Below the pieces are notes generated by a model that saw only the letters and a list, made by a program, of their open reading frames with translations, did not search any database and had not been told where the DNA came from. Source: Gnetum montanum (taxonomy: Eukaryota; Streptophyta; Gnetopsida; Gnetales; Gnetaceae). Taken from it: 64,000 nucleotides of DNA. Every line of letters starts with the position of its first letter. Position 1 is the stretch's first letter. The position numbers and the translations under genes are program-made. Positions 11,472 through 21,944 of the stretch are shown here, piece after piece. The stretch spans positions 356,806-420,805 of the forward strand of contig MNCI01026966.1 of assembly GCA_015680685.1 (NCBI GenBank), read 5' to 3'.

Positions 11472-12419
11472 TGATGAGACGCGATATCGCATGAGCCGCA
11501 ATATCGCAGCTGTCATCGCCTCATCCCCTACGATATCGTGGTTTGCTACAAAATCTATAAATAAGAGGCGACACTTCCCTCATTTCTCATCCTAGGCTTA
11601 AAGTAGGGAAACTCTAGTAGTTTGATTGCTCCAGAGATAGAATATTTTCCATGGGCCTACAGTAGGAGTCCCCAAGTGAACGGATCTTTATTTGAGCATC
11701 TTTGTACCTGAACGCAAGTTGTGTATGGCAATAAAGATGAGCTTTGTGGATAAACCTTGTAGTGCATGGAATAGGTTTATTACATGTTATTTCTTACCTG
11801 TTATTTATTACCTACATTAGCATGGCATGAGTATGACTTGATTACGAGCATTGACAAATGTGTACGGCTAATCAAGGAATTGGCTGCTCATTGCGATTAG
11901 TCTCTCTCACCCTCAACTCCTAGAACGAGGGATGAGTACGACTTGATTACCAGCATCTACAGATGTGTATGGCTAGTCAAGGACTTATCTACTCATCATG
12001 TTTAGGCTAGTTAAGTGTCTCAGTATGACCACTTCGAGCACGTGCGTTACGTGTGGTGATCCCAATAACGATTAGCGTTTGGTAGCCACAGTTGCATAGG
12101 TTCAGGGTGTGTACGGTAAGTGAGAATGGATGTTGATGTTAGTTAATTTAGACTTAGGTCCTTAGTTAGAGTTAGTTAGCTTTCTCAACCCTTCGCCTGA
12201 GTAGCATAGGATAAAAATAGAAAAGCTATAAAAATCATATACCTCGGACTTACTTAACCATACATCGTGACAACTACAAGTAAGTTTAGGAAGACAACGA
12301 ATGATTAACCCCAAGTGTTCCATGGGACGTGTAGGCATTTAGTCTGCTGAATTCGACCGGATCACGCGTGCTACGCTCGTTTCGTATGGTTGAGTGTAGG
12401 GGTACCTTGCCACTCATTA
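11472..12419 (+). repeat. Element B 3' LTR
   Basis: This copy matches 5132-6125, with a TATA box at 11555-11564. It is about 45 bp shorter, mainly because one CATCACATCGTCCCC-GATATC unit is missing from the promoter array. It is followed by the gtatt target duplicate. Confidence 0.92.
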
Positions 12420-12424
12420 GTATT

Positions 12425-12914
12425 ACTATAGGATTTATTGATGATCTCATATTTTATACTACTCTCCATACTTTCTTCAAGTCTTCTGGTTAATATACTT
12501 GAGTAGCTATATTTTATTATAAGCATTAAATTAAGCAATGGTAGAATAATATTTTATAGTATGTTCTACTTTTCTTATTAAGAAGCTCAATCTCCACCTA
12601 GGTACCAATAATCATAAGAAAAGTATGCCCTACACTTTTAGATATCCAACTAAATTTAAGGATTTAACTATACTTGGGCATCTAAACTATGTTGTGATAT
12701 CTAAAATATACTTGGATGTTTGAAAATTGTTAGGCATCTAAACATGGTTTTATGCCTTAATTATACAATGAATTTTAAATATACTTGGGTATTTGCATAT
12801 GTTTGGGAACTTGAACTATACTTAGATGTCTGAACATGGTTGAATTCATGAACTATACTTGTGTTTGAACTATAATTGGATTCCTAAGAATGATTAGACA
12901 CCTAAAAATGGTTT
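12425..12914. other. AT-rich DNA flanking element B, with a degenerate phrase repeat
   Basis: There is no coding. From 12640 to 12910 a loose phrase of the type ATACTTGGATGTCTGAACATGG (with gaps and changes) recurs roughly every 35-50 bp, looking like an old decayed tandem array. Confidence 0.4.
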
Positions 12915-14283
12915 TGCATTTGAACACTACTAAGGTTTCTGAACTATAAAGGAAGAGAAGCTACACATGTTTACATGTAAGGTATTTATATTTACTTTTT
13001 ACATCTCCATCTACTCTAAGTTTTACATGCAAATAAGAAAATTATTCTTCATTTTGAATCAACAAAATAAATCCCAAAAGTTAATTTGACATAAGTCAAA
13101 ATTTGATTTTTCAAATCATAAAAAAATTTTGATTGTTAGCTACGGTGCAAAAACCTAAATTTATATTTAGACATTAAAATTGAAATTCATTTTCACCTAT
13201 CATCTAGTTTTTTCATCATGATTAATTACTAGAACTTTTTATTCCTTATTTTAAATCCCTTAATTAATTTCTAGGAACATGTAAAATTGTGACTAAAATA
13301 TTTCTAGTTATAACTCACTAATGTACACTTTCATCATAAGAACACATTAAATCATAGCAAATATCATTTAATATAAATAATAATCAAAGGTATTATAAAA
13401 GCATTTTACAATCATGCTAAATAAATCTAAGTATGCATGTTGATAAAGTAAAATAAGCTACTTTTAGAATCTAAATCATATATGTGAGAGTGTCAGCCAT
13501 TTGAAATAAATGTAGCACCTAACTAGTACTTGAGAATCTAAAATATACTATGGTGCCTGAGAGAGTAGAAGGAGCCTAAATTAATGTATACTATTAAATG
13601 GCTGTACATTTGAACACTACTAAGGTTTCTAAACTATAAAGGAAGAGAAGCTATACATATTTACATGTAAGATATTTACGTTTACTTTTTACATCTCCAT
13701 CTACTCTAAGTTTTACATGCAAATAAGATATTATCCTTCATTTTGAATCAACAAAATAAATCCCAAAAGTCAATTTGACATAAATCAAAATTTGATTTTT
13801 CAAATCATAAACAAATTTTGATTGTTAGCTATGGTGCAAAAACCTAAATTTATATTTAGACATTAAATTGAAATTCATTTTCACCTATCATCTAGTTTTG
13901 TCATCATGATTAATTACTAGAATCTTTTATTCCTTATTTTAAATCCCTTAATTAATTTCTAGGAACATGTAAAATTGTGACTAAAATATTTCTAGTTATA
14001 ACTCACTAATGTACACTTTCATCATAAGAACACATTAAATCATAGCAAATATCATTTAATATAAATAATAATCAAAGGTATTATGAAATCATTTTACAAT
14101 CATGATAAATAAATCTAAGTATGCATGTTGATAAAGTAAAATAAGCTACTTTTAGAATCTAAATCATATATGTGAGACTGTCAGCCATTTGAAATAAATG
14201 TAGCACCTAACTAGTACTTGAGAATCTAAAATATACTATGGTTCTTGAGAGAGTAGAAGGAGCCTAAATTAATGTATACTATT
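12915..14283 (+). repeat. Tandem duplication of a ~680-bp segment
   Basis: The segment starting at CATTTGAACACTACTAAGG near 12918 and ending AATGTATACTATT at 13594 is repeated from about 13608 to 14283, offset by 690 bp. By eye well over nine bases in ten agree, with a few single-base indels. A 10-15 bp linker joins the copies. It has no coding potential and no LTR signature. Confidence 0.9.
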
Positions 14284-14369
14284 TCAAAGGTATTTGAGTT
14301 CTATAAATAATGTCAAAATCTATATAAATTATTAGATGTATGAAATAAGATGTGATACTTGGAATACTA

Positions 14370-15228
14370 TGCAATACATGAATCACTATATTGTGCCAAA
14401 AACACTATAAGTTTGAACATTTAGGTAGCTCACTAGTTTTAGAAATTCCAATGTGATTATATATTTTAATGTTATATCAATATTTTGATTACTTATCAAA
14501 ATTTCTTTTCATTTGACATGGTAACTTGACCTTTTCAATTTATATTCTTTTTGAAATTAGTAATAGTTGTGAGTACTTGCCATATGGTGATTACAAATTA
14601 TATGACATCTTTATTTGAGTGAACTATACAAGATATACTTCATGTTTAGAAATAAAGATTGAGAATATTCTTCATCCTTGTAGCATATCACTTAAACTAG
14701 ATTTACATTAACATTATCATTTACTTTTATAATATCATTTTTTCCTTTATCATTTACATTTATGATTCTTGTTAAATATTTGGCAGAATAAGTATGATTA
14801 ATTTTGAGCATACAAATAGAATCGTTTGGTAACCCAATAGAGGCTTAGCTTAATTCACTTAGTAGTAGGTCACTTGGTAATTCCAATGGAAATTATATTA
14901 GCCTAGGGTATGCTTAGAAAGTTATGAAAGGATACTTATCATCATAATCTACTTTACCATTTTATTTTCATTATTCTTAATTCATAGAATTTATATTAAT
15001 TTTATCATATTTGACTTTCTAATATTAAGAGACATTCAACATTAATCAATCATATACCTTACTAAGAGTTAAATTATATACTTTAAGTTTTTCTACATCT
15101 AGTCAGTAGATAAAAATTATGAACTCATTATTATTAAACTAGTATACAATATTGACAGATTATGATCAATTACTTATATACATTATATTCTATATGATTG
15201 GGTGTTAGGAACTCTCATTGCTCATCAT
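14370..15228 (+). repeat. Element I: strongly diverged Athila-like LTR
   Basis: The right part aligns loosely with the LTR of element H, 1 kb downstream: an AATAAAGATTGAGAnTA phrase (14650), a TTTGGTAACCCAATAG phrase (14828), a second CTTGGTAATTCCA phrase (14873), and the end GCTCATCA at 15228. The start is estimated from H's length. It is the oldest-looking LTR in the window. Confidence 0.5.
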
Positions 15229-15229
15229 T

Positions 15230-15247
15230 AGTGCCATTATTAGAAAT
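15230..15247 (+). promoter_or_regulatory. Decayed primer site of element I
   Basis: TAGTGCCATTATTAGAAA occupies the position of B's TGGCACCATTGCCAGGGA and is a plausible decayed tRNA-Asp-type site. About 140 bp of leader-like sequence follows before the next LTR starts. Confidence 0.45.
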
Positions 15248-15388
15248 GATGTCATTCTATATTAGATAGTTGAATTTATCAAAATTTTATTGTGTTAATA
15301 CTTTAAAAGATTTATCTTTCAAACAAATAATATTTTCTAAATGTACACATAAGCACTAATCAATCAACATAACTGATGCACCATGAAT

Positions 15389-16243
15389 TGTCAGGCTTTG
15401 ATATCGGATCTGCAATATCAGGTACATGATATTGTGGGCTAGCTAATGATATCGGATACATGATATCATGGCTCCTACGTAAGCCCATAAATACCACATT
15501 TAGGCGCATAGGAAGGAAGGAAGTAAGTTAGGAAATAAGTGTAGTAGTAGCATCTTTTTGTTTATTTTTAGTTCATCTCAATTCTTTCCCCAGTGCATGT
15601 CCACAGTGTGATGATTGTAATTGTACGGAACCTTTAATTTAGTGTGATGTACTTCAACATGCACATGACCAGTAATAAAGATTGAGATTACTTCATCATT
15701 ATAGCATTCACTTAGTTTTAATTACTTAATTGTTATTATTATTTATTTCTTTCCTAATTAATGTTTCTTTACGTTCCTTTACTATCCATGTTATTAAACA
15801 TGGAATGAGTACAACTTAATCATGAGCATTTAAGTGTGACTACTTGGTAACCCAGTAGTGTATCTAGGAGTGCCCAAGTAATATATTCTTGGTAATCCCA
15901 GAAGTAGTACATAAGGTCCAAGATGTATATGGATGATTAAGGATGGATGCTCATCACACTTAGGCTAGCTTAGATTCTCTTCTCCCACTCCCTCTTAGCT
16001 TAAAACAAAGTTATTTTTCATTGTCCCTAGGAGTAGCACTAGTTTAGGATTGCATCATACACCTCACTTTGGACTAAACCATATGTGACAAAGAAAATAC
16101 TAGTCCAGATGGAAAGATAGTGAACTACGATCAATGTGTAATTATCTAGATACCACAAGTAGCCCATCTGTAGAGTTCGACCAGATCATGCGTGAACACT
16201 CGTATTCATATGGTTGAGTGTAGGGGTACCTCACCACTCATCA
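15389..16243 (+). repeat. Element H: Athila-like 5' LTR
   Basis: The LTR has GATATC and CAATATC words from 15399 to 15470, a TATA box (CCATAAATAC, 15485-15494) and an end GGTACCTCACCACTCATCA identical in style to element B. The start at TGTCAGG is approximate. It sits about 160 bp inside the leader of element I, suggesting insertion there. No 3' copy is in the window. Confidence 0.65.
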
Positions 16244-16244
16244 T

Positions 16245-16262
16245 TAGTGTCATTGCCAAGGA
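16245..16262 (+). promoter_or_regulatory. Primer binding site of element H
   Basis: TAGTGTCATTGCCAAGGA lies one base after the LTR end and resembles B's tRNA-Asp-type site with several transitions. Confidence 0.55.
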
Positions 16263-16376
16263 TGGTGCTAGTTATCTAGATTAGTTACATCTTCCATGAT
16301 TGTTGTAATGAAGCCTTGACGATATATCTTTCAGAAAGAAATAATTGCAAATAAGTCACACACAAATTCACAACAA

Positions 16377-17289
16377 TGTCTCTCTCAGAAGACTCTGATA
16401 ATGCAACAACTAGTAAGGCAGTTCATTAGAGAACCAACGAATTATATGATGATGAAGATGAATTTTGGAGTACTCAATCTTATGTAGGGATCCCCTATGT
16501 TCATGAACACCCCAATGGTACTCAAGGACTCTCATCATCTAACTTTGATACCTCTAGTAAGGATGGGACATCCCATAGAATGAGGGGGTTTGTAAGACCT
16601 GGGACATTCTCAATAGTTAACAAGAATTTATCCAGGGGTGATTGGAAGACTTACAAATGTCATGACAAGTTTTCTAGTTCTTTCTCTTCCTCTACCCTTT
16701 CAACATCAAGTCATGACATGGATGACCATATTTCAAGGGGTCGGCGTAGAACTAAAAATCAAGCTCATAGGAAAAATCAAGAATGCCAACATGAACAAGG
16801 ATAACATCATTTCAACTCACAAATTCATAGCCTACCTAGTGATGATGAAACTCTGCTGGCCACTCAGAGCCTAATGCATATACAAGAGGTTCAAATATTA
16901 TGTAGGCATCACAAAGAAAGTTGTGTACCTAGGCTTGATTTAAACAACATTTCCCAAGTTTTTAGGAGGCTATGATTTAGATCTCTAATAGCATTTACAA
17001 GCCTTCTATAATGTCTGCACATGGAACAATATTGATAATGGGTGGCAAAAACTTAATCTCTTTTCTATGACACTCATTGGCCAAGCAAAAGTATGGTATA
17101 GATCCTTAAAACCAAAATCAATTCGTAGAAGGCCAACAATGGTAGAACTCTTTACTGAATGATATAAAACCTATGTCAAAGTATCAGCCTTGAGGAGACA
17201 TATCCAAGAATGTAAACAAGGGCAACATGAAACCTTGGACATGGCCTTAGAAAGATACTATTTTTTGTTAAATAATTCCTAGGCCATGG
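16377..17289 (+). pseudogene. gag: Gag remnant of element H, cut by element C
   Basis: From ATG 16377 (MSLSEDSDNATTSK) a Gag-like frame can be followed with several stops. It has an acidic N-terminus with DEDEFWSTQSYVGIPYVHE, a Ser/Arg-rich middle, then the gag domain at about 16950-17280: FYNVCTWNNIDNGWQKLNLF, VWYRSLKPKSIRR, LRRHIQECKQGQHETLD. These parallel element B's Gag residue for residue in places. The coding ends abruptly at 17289 where element C's LTR begins; the homologous Gag would continue with a CPSHG-like segment, which is absent from the window. Confidence 0.75.
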
Positions 17290-18868
17290 TGAAACACCAC
17301 TAATTTCAGCCTAACACTTTCAAAATGACTCAAGCCCTTTCCAGCATTCAGGAGGAAAAATTCAACTAAGACATGGGACTCACACCCAGCTTGCTCACGC
17401 TGTCAAGATAGCTTGCCTAAAGCATGAGTAACTCCAACAGCTTCAGAATCAAGTCAAAAATGGTCCAATATGAGGGTGCAACCTATCCTCAATGGCCACT
17501 GACGTGCACTCAAGGCTTCAGCATTTAGAATCCAAATTTTGAGCCAAATTGAACACATTTTCCAACACATGTTACAGCACATGTTGTAGCTCACGTTGCA
17601 CTCATGCTGGCAACGTGAGTCTAGCATGACCAACTCCTAGAGCCTCCAAATTGAGTCAAAACGACTTGAATTCATGTGTGCAAATCAACCTTAGGGTTTA
17701 GTATCAACAACCTTTAGTCCCAGCCTCCAAAATTCCAGATTTTAGGTCCAAAAATTGAGTTTTTGCAGGTCACACTACAGCTCACCCTGTGCTCATGCTG
17801 CACTCACGCTGGTAGCAAAAGTGGCTTAAAACATGGCACATCTAGGCTTAAATTCCATATTTCAGATCACTCTCAGGAAGGAAACAGTTTCACTCAAAAA
17901 TCAAGCTTCAAAAATCAAAATTTGGAGTGAAACACTCAAGTCACATTGCAACATGACTACAGCATGAGTGTAGCGTACGCACACTAAGGACATGCCATGA
18001 CCAAGTCAACTCACACTGGGAGCCCTGGTGGAATAGAGATGCCTCGAACAACCTCAAATTGACATCTCGACATCCTACAACAATTGATCCATGGTCAAGC
18101 GAGCCAAGATCAAATTTTCTTATTCTACACTATCCTGTTCATTGTAAATTTTACACACATTGTAAGATACAACACACCTAGTCAAAAAGGTAGCTTGCCT
18201 ACACATAACCAACTCACATACAGCTGTCCATTAGACATGTGCCACTTGATCGATTTTCCTATTAAAACCCAACCGTTGATCTCACCCATGGGCTCCATGC
18301 CTGAACCCAACCAAAACCTATAAATACCCTATCAATTCACATAAACGGGGTTAGCAATTTTGAAGGTAGATAGCTTAGGAAACCTAGACTAGCAATCCTT
18401 CGGTGCTCGAGCACACTTGACTCCTAGCCTCCAAGCACTTCTAAAACACATCACATCACCCCAGGGCTTAGCGCTTGACCTGCCATCCACACGTGTAGCT
18501 ACGCTTTGACCAGTGCACATCTTTTCTAAGCAATACAATACAATTCATTTGCCAGCCATTTTATTATTTAGTCTATTTTACATTTAGTTTACGTTTTGTT
18601 TACAATACCAGTTCTACATACGTTTCTATTTACATTTCGTGCACACTGTTTATGTTTCAAATATCAGTTACGATAACCCCAACCCTGGCCATAGTCTATG
18701 CTTAGGGAAGTCCTTATTTGATTTGTGTGCAGACCATCCAAGGCACTCTACCTTCGTTCCCTTTTCCAACTTGCCCTCAGGCGAAGGTAGGGTCTGCTAT
18801 GTCTAGCCAATGATCTTTCAGTGTTTGTTTTCCCTTCCAACCTTACACTGATGATTTAGGTCGGTATA
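17290..18868 (+). repeat. Element C 5' LTR
   Basis: It starts TGAAACACCACTAATTT and ends near GGTATA at 18868, where related LTRs end GTACA. The reverse complement of its last 350 bp closely matches 40345-40700 and its start matches 59250-59286, so elements C and G share an LTR family. U3 (17390-18020) is full of CACGCTG, CAGCATGAG and GCAACGTGAG words. A TATA box lies at 18318-18328. Confidence 0.8.
18318..18328 (+). promoter_or_regulatory. Element C LTR TATA box
   Basis: CCTATAAATAC sits downstream of the CACGCTG/CAGCRTGAG word array of U3, as in the other LTRs of this window. Confidence 0.65.
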
Positions 18869-18873
18869 GTAAA

Positions 18874-18893
18874 TGGGCACTAGAAGGAGGGCC
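18874..18893 (+). promoter_or_regulatory. Element C primer binding site
   Basis: TGGGCACTAGAAGGAGGGCC follows the LTR by about five bases. It matches the site shared by D, E and F, TGGYRCTAGAARGAGRGCC, apart from one extra G. I do not assign the tRNA. Confidence 0.65.
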
Positions 18894-19244
18894 TTACCTA
18901 TTTACCATCTATCAAAACCTTGATCACGCTATGATTCAAAATGCTACACAAGCCAAGTACTTAAACTAAAATCCAACTTGTCAAGCTAGCTTGTATACGT
19001 ACGCCTAGCTTGACTTACTAACGTTGCCAAGCGCTGAAACTCAAATCAACTTGCTCATGATGAGCCCACTTACTCACACTGATTCCTCACTCATGTTGAG
19101 GTCACTCATGCTAAGACTTACACATGTTGAGCTTGCTCATGTTGACAGTCACTCACACTAAGCTTGCTCACGCTAAAGCCAGCTACACATGTTGAGCTTG
19201 CGCACACTATCACCTAGTCACGCTGCACACACTGTAGGATAGTC

Positions 19245-21506
19245 ATGTTGTATGTTGTCTTGGAATCTTTCCACATTAACCCTACTTGTGCAATCCTCAC
19301 ACTAGAACAATACAATTTCATCTGTGTCAAGATCCAAGCCAACTTGCCTATCGAACGCATAGAAAGAGATGCAAAGCAAAATTATGAACTCATTTACCAA
19401 GGAGGTCATGAGTTTATTCCCTCAACCTTTAACATAATCCCCCTTTCCAAAAATCATCATCAACTCATATCTTAGCTTCTCATGGCAAGGAATCAAGCCT
19501 TACATTCACCTCCGATAGAGCCTCAGAGCGAAGGTAAGGAAGATGACTTCACAGCCCAATCTAAGCATGGAGATTCGTACCATACCGATAGTCCTCATGC
19601 CCATACAAACCCATCATTCCAACCTTTAATTCAGATGTCATCAGTCATACCAGCTTCCACATCCACCCACTACATACCACAAGTACAAACCCATGGAGCA
19701 CCTCTGACTATTATAGCCCAACATGTCTAGGGTGTCACCTCACAACCTGTGGCTGGGCAGTGGGTCTCACTAGCTATTCAGCAACACCAACCAACTTACT
19801 ACAGCATAACACACCTTACAATCCCATCTCTGAATGTTTCTCCACTACCACAACCAGCAATCCAACAGTTTCCCTTTCCACAAAGAATGCAATAGTCGAA
19901 TTACTATCAACCACAAACCACTCAACCCATCGGTATCGCCCAAGAGTGGGCAGACATGAAGAAAATGATGCACATGTTAACTAAAGTGGTAAAGCACCTT
20001 AAAACCAAAAACACTGAGGAAGTCAAGGTGCTAGAATTCTACCAAGATGACCCAATCCACCATTCAATTCCACCATTAAGCTTGCCAAAGAAAATCTCAT
20101 TACCTTAGCTGACCAAGTACAATGGAGAGGGAGATCCAAATGCCCACCTAGTGACATTTTGACTATAATGTCAATTTCTTTACACCTGGCCTCATGTAAT
20201 TCTGCATGTGTTTGCTATGTCCTTAATGGGAAAATCTTTAGACTAGTACCGAGCTCTACCCTGTAACTCCATATCCTCTCTAGAGGATTTGTTACACCAG
20301 TTTGTCATCCATTTTAAATATAACCTAAAGCCTGAAGCCACACTAGATAGCTTGATTTAGATCAAATAAGCACTATTAGAGCCAGTGCAAAAATTCATCC
20401 AAAGGTGGAGTGCATTCCTGAATCAACTTCATGAGCCCATACTTGAGACATACTTGCTCACCATTTTTAAGGCCGCTGTGAATGACTTTGTTAAGTGAAA
20501 AATTTATTATTTGAGTGCTCGTACTTTGAGTCAAGTGTTCATACAAATCAAGAACATAGAGGAGGTGGTGCAATCAAGCAATGACCCAGCTTATGTAGCC
20601 TATAGAAATCAGCACACTCACAAGAAAAACACAATAGTGGCAACGATGGCCACAATCACAAAAGAAACCAACAAGGGTCCAATAGTCGAGCAACCCAAAG
20701 CCCCAGCTGACAAAGCTTCCAACTTTGGTGCCAACTCACCTACATTAGCAGGGGCCACCCCAAGGCCCAACTTTCAGTGCAAGGACCACTCAAAGTATAC
20801 ACCACTACCGATGCAACCCTCTCACCTACTGGAACAACTCTTGAAAGTTGGGAAAATCCAACACAAACACATGTCAGAGATTACTTGCCAAAAACATGAT
20901 AGGTATTGTGAACTACTAAGGAACCCAACCTTAGCAGTAAGAAATGATCACCCAGTCCCACAACATTTTAAATTGGACCAATACTATCATTACCATCAAA
21001 TGGCTAGTCACAATACAAACAACTATTGTGCTTTGCAAGATGACCTATAGAGAATGATAGAACAAGGCCAATTGGTAATCGACATGGCGAGTCAATCCAA
21101 CACAGATAATACCTCCTATGTCATAAACTCAATTAGCATAGGTGGCAAGCCAAAACTTTTACAACAACCTCTTGTGATCCGTGTGCCTCCTAACAAGGCA
21201 AAGGCCCCCATAGCCTCCACAAGTAAGAAGCCTCCCTTTGTTATCAAAGTGCCACCTCATGCACCTACCACACCCTTTGCGTCTGAAATGACGTTAAACT
21301 ACCAATCATCCGCTAAGACGTTAAACTGGTGTGACTCGTCTGCTAAGACGTTAAATTGGGATAATTCAAGAACAAAAACTACTAGGTGACCTTTTATCAT
21401 AAGGGTGCCACAACTTGGTGGCCTCTCACCTACCTAAAGCCCAACAATGGGTAACATCTCAATTCCTCCTCCTTCAAGGGTTGACCCCACTAGCAACTTG
21501 GGTAGG
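19245..21506 (+). pseudogene. gag: Element C gag-protease, part 1
   Basis: Frames shift and stops occur, but the order is clear. An N-terminal block LEQYNFICVKIQANLPIERI and HEFIPSTFNIIPLS is shared with D and E. The retrotransposon gag domain lies at about 20030-20620 (FYQDDPI, KYNGEGDPNAHLVTF, YRALP, FKYNLKPEATLD, then KFIQRWSAFLNQLHEPI and AAVNDFV). A QHFKLDQYYHYHQMASH knuckle at about 20965 has lost its first Cys (D has DQYCHYHQ). The basic C-terminal part holds a VPPNKAKAP and SAKTLNW repeat at 21280-21360, where the element-wide type 2 repeat word is part of the coding sequence. The D insertion at 21507-21511 cuts it in the linker before protease. Confidence 0.85.
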
Positions 21507-21511
21507 TCCAC

Positions 21512-21944
21512 TATAGCGACAAAAAACATTGGTGGCTAGAAACATCGAGAAGTCTTCGGGCACATAGCCTAACCCCGAATCCACGTGAGGGTAGTGCTGG
21601 AGAAAACGGATTCAGGGTGCCCTGAACGGTCTAGTCAATCATACAGGGACGTAATCAGTGTACAATAATCCTTTTACAAATAATAAAAGAAAACGCAACA
21701 TGCACAATAGTAGAAATGTGCTAAAGTGCATAACAGGGCAATGCACACGATTTAATGCTTAACAATGCCAAATAAATGCTATGATCAGCCAGAAAGAGAG
21801 TTTGAATAGAAAGATACACCACTCTGAAAAATGGTATAGGTATACAAAGTGTACAATAGGCACAATAGGAGTGGAATCATAGCCTCGGTGGTGTCAGGCT
21901 ATGAAATCTAGTGTTCACTATGATAAACTATGCCTCCTTGGTTG
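21512..21944 (-). repeat. Element D 3' LTR, outer piece
   Basis: It begins (minus-strand end of LTR) with TATAGCGACAAAAAACAT, matching TGTAGTGACAAAAAACAT at 36928. It is about nine bases in ten identical by eye to 36928-37360. It stops at the ggttg duplicate (21940-21944) where element E begins. Confidence 0.9.

Larger units (their letters stand above)
5132..12419 (+). mobile_element. Element B: Athila-like Ty3/gypsy LTR retrotransposon without pol
   Basis: Two long direct repeats (5132-6125 and 11472-12419) bound a 5.3-kb interior. They start TGATGAG and end CACTCATCA (TA at the very end of the 3' copy). The 5 bp before (5127-5131) and after (12420-12424) are both gtatt, a perfect target-site duplication. 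The interior holds a tRNA-Asp-type primer site, gag and a retroviral-type aspartic protease. It then has about 2 kb with no reverse transcriptase, RNase H or integrase, so it could only have moved with proteins supplied by a relative. The gag style and tRNA-Asp primer fit the Athila lineage; lineage assignment is from recall of family features. Confidence 0.9.
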
